Source of the DNA: Lepas anatifera
Taxonomy: Eukaryota; Arthropoda; Thecostraca; Lepadidae
Direction: 5' to 3'
Assembly: GCA_034440635.1 (NCBI GenBank)
Contig: JAOTON010002234.1
Span: forward strand, 1,527,001-1,591,000
DNA length: 64,000 bases
The translations under genes and the position numbers were made by a program. The notes under the pieces were generated by a model, which worked only from the letters and a program-made list of their open reading frames with translations, ran no database searches and was not told the DNA's origin. Below are positions 33,353 through 46,012 of this stretch, in pieces. The stretch's first letter is position 1. Every line of letters begins with the position of its first letter.

Positions 33353-33509
33353 AAATGGCCAAATAAATACCACAAAAGGCATATTTGAGGCTAAAACGAC
33401 GCCTACCAGTTGTCATAAACCCACAGAAAAAGGACAGAGCACTCTTGTATCACTGCAGTGAACAGTGCACTGTATAGAACTAAATGTTGATAATTTGATA
33501 TTGACTCAA

Positions 33510-33585
33510 GGAGGGGGCAATTTGACTTAAGTCAAGGAGGGGGCAAGGAGGCAAGGAGGGGGCAAGGAGGGGGCATATTGACTTA
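33510..33585. repeat. AAGGAGGGGGC tandem tract
   Basis: Five or so GGAGGGGGCA-type units, interrupted by two TTGACTTAAGTC palindromes. The multiple G5 runs on one strand give G-quadruplex potential. Confidence 0.8.
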
Positions 33586-34825
33586 AGTCCGCTTTCTGTC
33601 AACTCAGAAAGCCAACTCGGAGGCAACGACCGTTTTCACAACGCCAACATCGAGGTCATAAGTGTTCAACAACCCATCACCAAGTTAAGCGGTTACATCC
33701 CCTTATTGTCAAATTATGTCTGCGCTGTTAAAAAAGACGTAAAACAGAAATTGTGTGCACACAATGTGCAATTTTGACCATTCCTTTTTTGGTTGGTATT
33801 TTAATCTTATGATTATACCTTATGATTAAAAATAACATTAATTTTACGCTTGTGGGTGAAGTTAAAATATCGAAATGTATGCAATGAACAAGCCCAAAAA
33901 GCGTTTAAATACCCTGTTCTATCCCACGAGCCCTTCTGCGCCATGCCTTCCGGCTTCTCGAAGGCAATCAAACGGCTTTTAGCAATGTGTGTGTCCTTAA
34001 ACTTGGTGATCGAAGGTGATCAAGAGCAGCTCCATTTATATTTTCTTCTCTTACTGCCGAACAAAAAAACATAACTTTTGCCAATGAAATGTTAAGGTGT
34101 TGTTGTCAAGACAAGCTATTCCCTTCACCTCTAGGCTGTTTCTTGACCCGAAATCTATCGATGCTCTTGAATACCTCAAGAACAAATCCACTTTCATTAT
34201 CTAATGGATTTATGTAGGTGATGGAGGATATCAATTTTACAGTTAGGTTTGCCAATAACTTCGCATTGGTACAAATTAAGTCAGATGGCTAACGGAATTT
34301 TCTGTCGAAATGCGTTTGACAATGTGTTGAGACAAAGCATGTTAGAACCAAGGAGGCCAAATAATGATAAAAGTAATTATTTTGGCATCATCCCAACGGC
34401 CGAAACAGGACTGAGATAGTGAGATTTTTACCTCTTCGCTGACAGGGAATCCAGCAGATTTCTCGATGCATTTACAACTTGAATGCTATTTAGCACTTTT
34501 GACCGGAGCTCGGCTCCACGGTTTGTCGGGTGGTTACGCTGGTTTATAGTTACGTCTATAATTAGGTCCACTAACAAGTCATTTTATTCGTCGTGACGGA
34601 AAACAAGGCGAGGAAACAAAATGGAAACAGGATGGTAAAAATGGAATAGCTCAGAAGCCATCGGAAGTTGAAAATGGAGTTAGAAATGCCTTGACAACCG
34701 AGTTTCAGTTTTGGATTGCCGAAAAAAGTGAAAGCCATCCCAACTACGTGCTTTTGACTGACGTCATCTGCCAGTATCCTATCGCCGTGATCATCAGTGA
34801 TTTTCCAGGAATTGTGCATATTTGA
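33586..34825. other. Unassigned 1.2 kb spacer
   Basis: Only short frames (up to 85 codons at 34571-34828, minus). None has recognisable content. Confidence 0.5.
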
Positions 34826-35036
34826 CATAGGCGGATCCAGGGGGAAAGTGCTCGGGTACCCCCCCCTGATAGACCCTCAGCGCCCCTAAAACGAGCACGG
34901 CACTCCTCCAAATAGCCGATGGCGCCCGCCTGAAATGTCGCTTCCCACCCCCCCCCCACCTCCCAGGATGAGAAAATCGGCGCCCCGCGATAGGATTCGG
35001 CGCCCACCTGATAGGTTTTCCGGCCAAAAGTGGCGA
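34826..35036 (+). repeat. GGCGGATCCAGGGGG-family repeat, truncated
   Basis: Begins CATAGGCGGATCCAGGGGG, the same terminus as at 6128, and continues with CAGCGCCCC, GGCGCCCGCCTGAAATGTCG and CGGCGCCC units. No matching right terminus was found. Confidence 0.55.
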
Positions 35037-36056
35037 CAATTTTTTATTTTTAAAGGATTTATTTGAGATAAAGGAAAGCAAGTAGTAGAGACTGCCGCGA
35101 CATGCTAACTTATTAGGAGTGGAGCAATTCTCTAAAACATTCTCCCTGTGTCAAAATGCAACGCCGCTGCTTCACTCAGGATTATAGGCATAATCAGACG
35201 ATATTGCTGTAGCGTCCCTTATTTCTGCTACGAAGGCCCATCGGGCGGCGAATGGGTGGGGTAATATGTACGCAGTCGGATCGACTTAGTCCGAACCGCT
35301 CCAATAATCAGCTCCGGCTGGTCACGCGGTACCAAGAACTGTTTGCCGCTTGGCCGCACAAAACTGCACGTGAACAATTGTCAATATGTACATACATGGA
35401 GTGCATTCGCCTCACACGCTGCCCCTCTTCCTCCACACCCGTTGGAAGTTTCAGCGGAACATTCCTTTCCACGCCAACGCTGTAAATCCATTAATTTCTG
35501 CACCTTTAGAGCCTGCAAAGTTGACACAGGAGCTTACGCGGAAAGTGTTGCTTTGTCTCTACCGGTCTGAGGTGTTTGCAGATGCATGCATCGACGCATC
35601 GATGCCTTCAGCTCCATTCAGCGACCCTTCAATGCTGACTAGAGGGTGTTTGGCGAGAGTGAGACGCAGCTAAATGCCGAACCCGCCCCTCGAGCATTCC
35701 AGTGAAGATTAAAGGGGGTTCAATAACAGTGTGGTGGCATCACTGGGCGGTTAATGCGCACATTGTATTGTTAAGATAGCTTTTAGTGATTCAAGCCAAC
35801 GTTTGGTGCTAAGTGTTCTGTCTTTCGCAGGCCATAAATTCAGTTATTGGTACTTTTCATAAACGTCGAGTGCTTAGCCTGGGGAAACAGAGACTGAGAT
35901 GAGGTATCGTAAATTGTTAATTTCAGTCGGGTGATTCTTAAAAATGCATAATAACAACAGTTGCACCGAAAAAAACTCCTCATGGCGGTGTGTATTTATC
36001 CTCCCCGGGTTTCTTCTATATCTTATTCCTAGTCTTGCAGGGGTTGAGGCCTTCAT
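35037..36056. other. Unassigned spacer
   Basis: Three overlapping plus-strand frames of 75-95 codons lie at 35252-35673. They are in different frames with no recognised product. Confidence 0.45.
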
Positions 36057-36958
36057 TTAACCCTCGTGCCGGTGGGGGGGTTTGAACACCCCCTCGGGTG
36101 TTTCCGGCGGCACGAAAAAACGGTTGCGCGGAGCGCCACTGTACTTGGCACACCTTACCCTTGATCAATACCACAACTTTCACCAAAATTTGAAGGTTGG
36201 GTCATCTCAGGTCAGGTCACCAGTGCAGGCCAAGTGACCTCACCTCCGAAATGTTTAAAGTGGCATAAGTAATAAATGGGTGGATCGATCGAATTGAAAG
36301 TTATACCACATAATGATCCCACCGAGAGCTATAACATGTATTCCGGAATTTTTCATGTCGGTGGCCTAAGGTCAAATACGTACCATGACCTCTCCATTCG
36401 AAATACATGGGAAAAACAGAAATTGGGCTGTATTCGTGTACATACAGCTGACAATGCCTTCATATCCTCCAAATCGTAGTGTCCTGTGCCCCTGGCCAGG
36501 TTCATGCTGCATTTTTTGACCAGTGATCTTTGAGAGGTTATCAGGGGCTATTTAAACAGTTTTCAGACTTAGGTCAATAACTTCGCATGAAATGATGATA
36601 CAGCTTTTATTTCGATATCATTGCGTTGGGATTGCTATGAATAGTTAGGTTAACAAGTGACCTTGACCTGAACTGAGGTCAGGCCATTTTCGTGTTTTGA
36701 CCTAGTATAGCCATACTATACATTATTCGATTTGCCGTGACGAGCGAAAGCGAATGGTGCCTAAAAAATGTTTCTAGTTCAAATCTGTCAGACGCTAGAG
36801 CCGAAAAACTTTACTCAAAATGCCACTTTTTTAACTGTCATGACCACAATATTGGCCTCAGCCAAAAATTGACTTAAATAGTTTCTTCATGAATTTGTAT
36901 GAGCTAAGCACCAACGTTCGCTTTTTCTTGCTATCCCACATAGGGGCCGAATTCAAGC
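36057..36958 (+). mobile_element. TTAA-flanked MITE, family E copy 1
   Basis: TTAA-CCCTCGTGCCGGTGGGGG starts at 36057, with a GGTTTGAACACCCCCTCGGG hairpin-like block beside it. The shared core is at about 36270-36420. The right end fades at about 36958 inside CACATAGGGGCCGAATTCAAG, so the 3' GC-rich terminus seen at 58105-58202 is missing. AGGTCA/TGACCT hexamers occur throughout. Confidence 0.72.
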
Positions 36959-38418
36959 TTTTTTCTTTTATCACCTACATAGATTGGATACTTTCGATAG
37001 TAGCGACATAATCGGGAGAAACGAATACTTTTCAATATTCAGCATTGTTGGACCAATAGCCTCGTTCCTTTGAATGACGTATCTGAGATGCCAATCACCA
37101 AGCACACGCTAAATGCGCCCCGGGACTTGGCACATTTCGAGGTGCCTAGTCTCGCTCAGCTGACGATCGGTGCTGCGCCGGCGCGGATTACCAGTGATGC
37201 AAATCTAAAATGTGTTGACCGAGTTATCCAAACACAGCATATTTGCTAATCCCTGACTACGACTTGAATTATTTTTATTCTGCTTACAAAAATTTATACA
37301 TTTAGACGATTTAAAGTGGTTGGACACTGCCCAAAATGCTTCTCAGGATATAATCCTTTCACCATAATTACTCCCACCAGAGAAGCAACTATCCGTGTTT
37401 TACGGTGTGCCCTAACTTCGATATAGAGCAGTGATTCCCAGACCCTATGTCATGATGGTCCCTTTTCAACAAATGGAGGATCAAGGAGACCCTACATACC
37501 TACATGGCTCCATCCCTAAAAATAGGTACCGATTTATAGCAAAAGAAGAACTATTCTTCCGAATTCAACGTTGCCGATTCCAAGAAAAATTGTATTTTCA
37601 AGACCCTAAAAGCGGAACAGAAGATTGGTCCTGGGTTAGGGGGAGGATGTAACTAAGCAGGGTGGCACAATCAGGGCACTCTCCCGTGCATTGTATTGAA
37701 ATATTGGATACTTTCTGAAAGGTAGCGAATATGCTTTCCGATCGTCTTTCATGCTTGTTTTAGTCGTGATGCAGGACAGACCGGGGTTTGCACTACGGAG
37801 TGAATGCATCAATGGCTATAAGAAGAGAACTACACATCAAAAATTGATGCAAACAGATCAGAAGTGCCTCTGCATAAAATCTATCCGAGGAAGAAATTAC
37901 CTAACCTCGACCTTTATGTCCGAAGCATGAGTAAGATTTGACATTAAAGTAGAACTAGCTTGATGGGATCGTGATAGAGCGCTCGCTGGGGGTTTTCTAA
38001 TTATTCAGAGCCTAGCTCCTGCTGTAGAACCTTTTATCTTTTTATACTTCTATGATGCCTGTGTTATCCCGGGCTAAATGAATCGCTCTTTTTTGGGCAG
38101 GTTGCAGTATCGATTTACTATTCAGCATTTTGGATATGAGCTAAGAATGGAAATATGAGAAGAGACGGTCTCGTGCGAGAATACATCACGCTCGTGCAAT
38201 TATTGTGTTTGGTACAGATTTCAGGGCGAAAAGGCAGAAAATGAAATATAAAAAACTTTTCCATCACTAGTTGTTTCCGCTTATTTTGCACGCCCCGGGG
38301 AGGCGATGCAACTTGCCCCGGAGACGAAGTAGTTTGCATCCGGTGCAGGGCTATTTTAAAATCACCGTTGTCATCATGACAACGGTGATCACCAAGGTGC
38401 AAGAAAGCAAAGTACAGC
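36959..38418. other. Unassigned 1.4 kb spacer
   Basis: Short frames only (73 codons at 37431-37652, 112 codons at 38118-38456 minus, the latter crossing the start of a hAT element). A short palindromic GTTGTCATCATGACAAC lies at about 38367. Confidence 0.5.
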
Positions 38419-38426
38419 ATACTGTG

Positions 38427-39714
38427 CAAGCTTGCTGAGATGCGACTCAGAGCCAAAGTCGATTCTGCTTCGACTCAAATTTACTTGAGTCATAATTAGG
38501 TCGACTCACTTCTGGGATTGAGTTGAGTCAGAGTCGACTCAGTTTATCCCACAGATGAGTAAGAATCAAATTTGGTCTCCAAACCGTGAGTCAGAGTTGA
38601 GTCGACTCAATATCTTAATTTTTCTGACACCTGGGCTCAAATGGAATAAAATTATTTTCGACGGGAATGGAAGTAATACCTCTCCGAGAGATTTTGTTCT
38701 GTTGTGGGTTTCAAAGCATTTCTTATTGGGGAGGGGGTTCCTGAAGCATCTGCCTTTCGCCAGGGTTTTACATCTTTGATCTTGGGCTGATATTTTTTAG
38801 AATCGCATAGATTGTTTTCTTTATGGTTGGTTTGTTTAGGTTTTAAGGATCTTGTCACACCTGCCCATTTTACTCGACAATTATCATTTAGGGCCTTAGG
38901 TCATTTCCATTGATATATCCAGTATGGTGCCCTATCTCTAGCCAGCTCTTCAAGAACTTAACAGATTTTGTTCTTATGTTGTTGTTTATTTGCTTGCTGC
39001 TTAGATGAGATTTGTTTGTGGTTTTGAACTTGATAAATATTTTGGAGTTTTTATATCCTTATCATGTGATAATAGATAAGTAATGATTTTCATATTTTCA
39101 CTGGGCTAAATGAGTTGGTGAGGAATGACAAATTTATCATTTGACAGTTATTTATAACTCCTACTTACATGGGATAGGAAGGCTAGCACTGTTATTGCGA
39201 TACATGCGACGAAAACTTCTCAATGCCTTTTCTTGGCGTGTGGTAAGCAGCCAATTCTTCGCTCAAACTAAGGCAAATGCAAAGAGAGCTCAAAACCTTA
39301 GGGATGCGAGATCACCAGAATTCCGAAAGAGCGTCCTGGACTGAAGGAAGTTGGGATGGACAGATCTGCAACCCTGCTGCCATTCTCCCAAAACACAATA
39401 AGATATTTCCCTTATAGGACCCCCTTATTCGTAACAATATGTGCGTAAGTACTGAAGCTAGTACCTTTTTGTAATGCAACTCGTCGGAAAAATAAATGTA
39501 TTACTCTATTTAGTAAAATGATCTTATTGAAAATGTTTTTGGTAAGGTCACTTATATCGATTAGTTTTAACTTTAAACATAAATTCAACCTGAATTTCAC
39601 TTTTTATTGTGACTTGTTAGGTTGCGAATCAGAATTGAGTCAGAATCAGTCAGCCACTAAGCCGTGAGTCAGAGTTGAGTCGACTCAAAAAGTTTTGAGT
39701 CATCCACAAGTCTG
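38427..39714. mobile_element. hAT-type non-autonomous element with GAGTCGACTC arrays
   Basis: A perfect 8-bp duplication ATACTGTG flanks the element (38419-38426 and 39715-39722). Termini are short and diverged: CAAGCTTG on the left, CAGACTTG as the complement of the right. Both subterminal regions repeat GAGTCGACTC and GAGTTGAGTC many times (38437-38615, 39625-39700). An 8-bp duplication and subterminal repeat clusters are hAT hallmarks. The 1288-bp interior has no recognisable transposase. Confidence 0.83.
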
Positions 39715-39722
39715 ATACTGTG

Positions 39723-40159
39723 CTAAAAATACAGTTCTTTCAAATGACAGACCGGAATATTCGATATCTATAGCACATTGGCAACTGTGGTCAGTAATGT
39801 AAAAATATTCAGCCTGCCTAGGTCTTTCCTAACCCAGTGACAATGTCGTCGCTCCAAATTACTCATGGCGAATCTTTTAATCCAATATCACTGTGCACCA
39901 TTCTCATCGAGATATCTGTCTTTCGACTGATTTCAAGGAGTAGATACCAGTAGGCTATATACATTGAATCACGATAAAATTCTATCAATATATCATTCTA
40001 TCTTGTACTACCCTAGCCGGTCCATAACGTTCAGCCAGTTTGCATTTAAACATAGGGCAATTCTTATCCCGTAACAGCCAAAACACTACTGCATGTTCGC
40101 ATCCGTGCGATTAGGAGGAGTAAGGTCGGCCTATCACTCTGATAGCAGTTCTGCACTGA
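39723..40159. other. Unassigned spacer
   Basis: AT-rich sequence between a hAT element and a minisatellite. No gene recognised. Confidence 0.5.
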
Positions 40160-40345
40160 CTTCCACGCCTGCGCAGCTGGCATGGAGACTTCCACGCGTG
40201 CGCAGCTGGCATGGAGACTTCCACGCCCGCGCAGCTGCATGGAGACTTCCACGCCCGCGCAGCTGCATGGAGACTTCCACGCCCGCGCAACTGGCATGGA
40301 GACTTCCACGCCCGCGCAGCTGGCATGAAGACTTCCACGCGCGCG
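40160..40345. repeat. About 30-bp minisatellite, six units
   Basis: The unit is CTTCCACGCCCGCGCAGCTG plus GCATGGAGA, with variable loss of two bases (GCTGGCATGG versus GCTGCATGG). The array is CpG-rich and open in frames on both strands by repetition. Confidence 0.93.
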
Positions 40346-41939
40346 AGCGCTAAATATCCGCTCGGTGGCCATTGTTCAAGCTAAAACTCATTATTCTGCG
40401 GTAAACCAATCGTCACAGAATGGTTTGTGTTTGTATCTGGCTGATGCATATGGGGCTGAAGGTTGAGAGCGAGAAAAACTATTCGCCACCCAGAATAGAA
40501 CTATTGCTATCATTAGAACTATTATTAGAGCTAGCTCCAGCAATAATATCCAGACCGTCAGTCACACGAACGACATAATGAAGAAAACCCATGTCATTTA
40601 GTACTGTCGGCTGGAAAATTCCTTTTAAGGCAAAAATTAAGTTTGAAGCTTTTTGAAATGGTTACAGGAACACAGTATCCATTGGGACTCATCGTTGGTT
40701 GATTAGCAGAGCCAGATTGTCTGCCACTTAAGTTCGCCACTCCGTTACTCCGCTTATTGCGGGCCCTCTAAATGATAGTGGAGTAGCGTTGGTGGTTTTA
40801 TTGCCAAAAAGAAGCGAAGTAGCCAATAAAGTGTACATGGTTTTCATTTTACTTACATCGACTTCGCCTGTTATTGGATCATTTTCTGTTGGCGATTTAC
40901 TTGAATAAATAAATAAAATAAAATAAATAAAAAGGATTCAAATGAAGTAAGAACCGTTACCGCTACCAACAGGCTATTAATGGGACCATAAAAAATAAGA
41001 AGAAACGGACATTGAGGATAATTTTTGGGTGAGATTTTTGTGATAAAATGGCTAATTTTGATTGTGATTTACAGGGAAACCGTAGCTTTCCTTGAAATTT
41101 ATGAAAACATTAGATAGGTGTTTTAGTAGTTTTCTTTGGTAGTGCTTTATAATAAAAGGGAGCGAGAGCGGATTGTTGGAGTGGCGGAGTGACGGTCTCG
41201 CCATTCCGAAAAGAAGCCCTAGTACAGGTAATGGTCTCCAGTCAGCCGAGGTAGCAGAAGTAGCGGCTGTCACCTCCGTTAATTGGTAAAACACCTATAT
41301 TTCCCGGGTTTCGAAGTACCATTTATGAGGACAGACAGACCACACAGCACGATATGGAACGTACAGTCAATAAAATACCATCCTTCCCCACTTGACGATT
41401 CCAAGTACCAACAGACATGTATCGTGACGACGTGCAGCGAAACATTTGTACCTACTTAATTGGCACACACAACATGCACGCTTTTGAAAGGTTGCACACA
41501 CTCTGTGATTCCCCTATTACCATCCCCTTAGGCCCAGAACCAACTCATTTCCTACACATTTTTACTGGGAGCGCAGTTTAAAGTTGGGAAGCGTTGGCGG
41601 ACTTACTCGCAGTTGACCTGCATCTCCGGACCATCCAGGATCGGTCGGTCTCCGAAGTTGCCGCCCCCGCCACCAGGGCGAGATACGGCGCTGCTGGTGC
41701 TGTCCGCGCCCTCCCGCCGTTTGTGGGGATACACGATCGCCTCAATCGACTGTCGTGGGGGAGGAGGCGAATGAGGGCTGTCAGTTAGTTGGCATGTCAC
41801 AGACTTTTGACGAGAGCATCAATGCAAACATAGAGCTGCCTTCAAGAGGGTCATTTAATTACGTTCACGTCCTCAACGCGAATCTTAATTGTAAATGCCA
41901 TGGTCAAATCTGTTCGTGTAGGCTTTTCTGGTGAAATAT
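40346..41939. other. Unassigned, with hAT-like motifs
   Basis: CCGCTAC, GTAGCG and CGAAGTAGCC motifs cluster at 40735-40830 and again near 40960 and 41265, recalling the subterminal arrays of the candidate at 12173. An (AATA)n tract lies at about 40905-40932. Terminal repeats could not be placed. A CpG-rich patch with short frames on both strands spans 41600-41800. Confidence 0.4.
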
Positions 41940-41947
41940 ATTATACA

Positions 41948-42857
41948 CAGAGCTGGGATTCTATATTTTTCTGTCGGTGGTATCTGTATTCGGTAGATGA
42001 AAACGGGTCATTCGGTTCGGTATTTAGGTAGATTTCCAAAAATCTACCGAATGAATCAGTATTCGGTATTTCTGTTCGATACATTAAAAAAACATTATAC
42101 AAAAACATCTTTAAAAACCTTTAAATACACTCTAGAGCGCATTAAATATATATTTTAGCCTTTAACTACATTTCAGAGCCTCTAAACCATTTATTCTAGT
42201 ATTTCGGAGCCTTTTGCAACCATTTTTTATGTTTTAAAGCTTATAAAGACCTTTTAAGCGTAAAAAACCTAACAAACTATCCTCGGCAACGCTTTTAGAT
42301 AACTATGCAGCTGGAAAATTTTGTAGCAAAATGTTTACCAAATTCTTAGGTACAGCACGTTTTATTACAACACAACATTTAAAAAAGGAATCAAAATTTT
42401 TCCACACAAATGATGGGTCTTTGCACCGTCAATGAGTGATGACGTCTTTGTTATTACAAAACAATCACAAGCTGTAAATCTCGGAAACGTTTTGGGCACA
42501 ATCAGAGAGCTGAAAGGCGTGGATCTATTCTGCGCGAAAGATTAGAAAGGAGTGAGCTTCCCGCCAAAACCAGCGTTATCTGCTAACTACAGGCTCGATG
42601 CTGATTGGCTGCGCGGGCCGGTACAGACTGTGATTGGCTGCAGCAGGGGAACATCCAGACTTGTATCAGCTTAAAAGATTCTTTGTCGGTGCTGGAAATT
42701 CGAATCTACCGAAGAAAGTCATTCAGTAGATCCATTCGGTACCGGTATCGGTATGGGTAGAGGTTCGGTATTGAAGATTCGGCAGCGGTAGATACATCTA
42801 CCGCCGGTAGTACCGAAAAACCGAAATATCGAATTTCATTCGGTAGTTCCAGCTCTG
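41948..42857. mobile_element. hAT-type non-autonomous element with CGGTA arrays
   Basis: Inverted termini CAGAGCTGGGA (left) and CAGAGCTGGAA (complement of right) are flanked by ATTATACA at 41940-41947 and ACTATACA at 42858-42865, a 7/8 match. ATTCGGTA, CTACCGAA and GGTAGATT motifs are repeated in both subterminal regions (about 41965-42090 and 42700-42850). The 910-bp element encodes no recognisable transposase. Confidence 0.83.
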
Positions 42858-42865
42858 ACTATACA

Positions 42866-45087
42866 TACACTGCAGTGATTGGTTCACACCTCCTGCAGCT
42901 TATTGGTGAGTCCTGACGTTTGGCTGCTTAATCAATTCTATGGTATGTTTGCCTGATGATGTGATAGTGACGGGAATGTGAGCGATTTTCCTTTTAATTG
43001 AGTGCTTATTTTACAGCAGACTGGACCGCTTGGAACAGATAATGTAGATTTCATCGGAAAGACTAAAGGCCTTGACCTCGGTTGATGTGGGCGCTATATT
43101 GCCACCTAGGTTGGCGCGCCCTAAGTTCAAACAATCAATCAACGGGCAATAGAGCGCATTTGGTATCGTATATTTTTGCAACATGTAAGATGTTTGGGGC
43201 ACACGGTTCTTTCAACACTTGAATAGGTATCGATTTGGAAAACTCAGCACCTAACTAGGTATAGAGAAACACGATAAAATATGACAAGGTTCACAACACA
43301 AAATGGTGCACCATCGAAATCTATTTGAATCGCCTATACAATCATTGAACACGAAAAATGTTTCATGACTCAAGCCTAAGTGTGCTGATACTGCAGCCCA
43401 CCTAAAAATCCTGGATTTGAGTTGTGAGCGAACCGAAGCGTGCTTGATCACGCATGCCGCCCCATGAGCTTTCAGAATTGGTTCAGTCATATCGCTTTGT
43501 ACAACGAGATATTTTTCCCAGTTTGGTAAGTAATGGAATTTATCTGCATGTTTTTCTTTTTGTGTCTCAATGGTTTGACAGGGTAAGCGTACTTGTGGCT
43601 TTAGTCTCTATCAGAGACCATTGCGAGAATAATATGACAGCACGAGAAGCCTGACAAGAGGGAGCGAAAGAGAGGAAGAGAGAGAGAGAGAGAGAGAGAG
43701 GAGAAGGAAAATGCTAAAATAAAAATGAATAGTTAAAGCATGAAGCCATGGAAGCCTTGTGCGAGAGAGACGAAAGCTATAATGTTTGTTCATCTACCTA
43801 CTCGAAAAAGCACTTTGCTTAAAAATGCCTTTCTTTTCGTTAGAATTTCTATTCTAATGGTATTTGATCTATTTTAGCAAACAACGGACCCATAACTGCA
43901 TTCAATACCTCGCTGCAGAGATGGAGCTAGTCAGAGCCGCATGACGAAATCCATGGAGCGAAGCGGATTGAGATTTCTCAAGAGGCTCTATTCTAGCCGC
44001 TTGGTAGTTCTGACAGTTAATGCCAGGGCTCTGCAATTGTGTAGGGTGATAGCCCTTTTACGCTAGACGCCCAAAGTAAGGCCCCCTGATCTAAATTCAA
44101 AATAGTTTTTGAGAAATTTTGGAATGAATGTTTTTAATTTTGCATTTTTCTCATGTTTATTTCTTAAGCCACCAACTTGAAATTTGCCTCCTTTTGAATA
44201 AGCAAGAAGGGCTACCTAACAAAAAAATTTGAACTGGTCCGACAATATTTATTGCACCAAAACGCAGTATTTCTAATACAAGCAAAAAAGCCATTAAAAT
44301 TTGACGGCCGACTTATAAGCTCAAAATGTTAGAAGCCACGCCTCAGTTATTTTAATGACAGCTACCTGGAGGCAGCTAGGTCAATTTTCTGGTGCTTAGG
44401 AATAGTTACCAGTGGAAAACGTAAAATTCTGACCTAGCTTTTGCCATTCAGCCGGAGGAATGCATTTTTGCTCATTTCATTTAAATCTTAATATCTCGCG
44501 ACATACTGCACCGATTCGAATTTTTATTTAAAATAATAGAAGAACATTGTTTTTGCCTGATAATATTTTGAGATGGATATCGTGATATTGAAATTCATTG
44601 TTTTATATGTATAAATATAATTTTAATAGAAAACCTTTTATTTGTAGCTTCTCGGTTTCGAGCACATGCCATTCATAAGCTCAGAATTGACATGGCTGAA
44701 TAGGAAAATTAATTGCAATCATTTCATTCAGTTACACTACCCACTTATCTCCAACAGATTTCGAGTAATTCGTCCGAAAGAGTATTTCAAGGAGCTAAAT
44801 TTCACGGAACATGTTTGCCTCTCACCATGGTTTCAAGTCCTTAAAATGAATGGAAGTGGATGAAAGTTGGCATGAAGCTAGCGTAGGGTCCGGGGTCACC
44901 GATACAAGTAATTCTAGGCCTATATAATGTTTGGTTCGTCTTCTAGAAGCAGCTTTATACCATTATTTTTCTGTTCGAACATAGCACCCGGCGCCACGAT
45001 CACGGCATCGTTTTGATTGAGTGAAACCAGCCAGTGACCTCCTGACGGGTCATAGGTGTAGGGCTAGTGAAAGTCGGCACAGTGTAA
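42866..45087. other. Unassigned 2.2 kb spacer
   Basis: Contains a CCTAAGTTCAAACAATCAAT stretch at about 43120, in the style of a SINE tail, and the (GA)n tract at 43677. No gene recognised; frames are 82 codons or less. Confidence 0.45.
43677..43703. repeat. (GA)n microsatellite
   Basis: About 13 uninterrupted GA dinucleotides within a longer purine-rich tract. Confidence 0.95.
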
Positions 45088-45165
45088 GGGAGTGGTCTAG
45101 TGGTTAGAGGCCCTGTCTCGTGATTAGGGGTGCCCGGTCGAATCCGGGATTGACTGCGAGCTATT
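45088..45165 (+). repeat. tRNA-like sequence (SINE head or tRNA pseudogene)
   Basis: The D-arm/A-box region reads GTGGTCTAGTGGTTAGAGGC and the B-box region GCCCGGTCGAATCCGGG. The anticodon-arm region (CCCTG...TAGGG) closes an oversized loop. The T loop lacks one of the two T residues of the consensus GGTTCGA, so the fold is defective. It is either a tRNA pseudogene or the head of a SINE whose body I cannot identify. Confidence 0.6.
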
Positions 45166-46012
45166 TATTAGTTATTTCACAGAAAAAATGGTAACACTGA
45201 CCTACAGACTTATGAAGAGATACATTGAGAACAAAATATGGTTTACTTTCGGCACATTGTCAAGCAGCTCTCCTGCGCCGGTGGGGCGTTAGCCCAGGTC
45301 ACAGACCGAGGTGTTTTACTGTAAGTGCTTTAAGTCTAAGTGAAAATGATTGAAACTGTTGTAGTGATAGTGTTTTTGCATAATGACGTTAATTATTCAT
45401 AATCGATTCCTACTCAACTGACAAAGGAAACATGTGTCCGAACCATCTTATATGCTACAAGACTAAAGTATATCAAATGCACGCTATTGCCTGTATACAT
45501 CAAAATACCTGTCCCAAAACTTAAACATACACTGCTGTGTATAAAAAACTGTGTACACCCACTGTATTGATAACACAAAAGCACAAACATATATGCTGGA
45601 TGACTCAGTAAGAGCAGCGTTTCCCGTCCTTGGTTGAGTTTTTAACGCTGCGGGACCAGGGTATAAGTGATTCGCCATAACTGTGATCTGTTCACAGCAT
45701 TGCAACAGCTGAGGTTCAACCACATGCTTTTAGGGTTATATGGCATAGCTAACTAGCGTTCTGTTCGCAGAGACTGCGGGACGAGAGCATGCCTTATTCA
45801 GGGAGCACGCTGGACGGCCCTAGCCACTGAACGGTCTGTCCTGAAAAAAACATACTTCAGGCTTCAAAACTGATAAGGAATTGTTTTCGGGTTCCAAAAC
45901 TTTTTCATCATTTCTCTAATTCACTCCCTTTTTTCGAAGAGCAGTCACCTTCTCAATCTCAAAAATGCGTGATCTATCGTTTTAATTGCGACAGGCCAGG
46001 TGAATCTGCCAC
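45166..46012. other. Unassigned; possible S1 remnant
   Basis: On the minus strand at about 45727-45795, CTCCCTGAATAAGG followed by GTTAGCTATGCCATATAACCC vaguely recalls the S1 layout. It is too diverged to call. No gene recognised. Confidence 0.4.

Noticed and set aside
38118..38456. 112-codon minus-strand frame
   Set aside because: It crosses the left end and target duplication of the hAT element at 38427, so it is not an intact gene.
40735..41290. A further hAT element with GTAGCG motifs
   Set aside because: Motifs are present, but I could not place inverted termini or an 8-bp duplication.
45088..45165. Functional tRNA gene
   Set aside because: The T loop is one base short and the anticodon arm does not close a seven-base loop, so it is called tRNA-like only.
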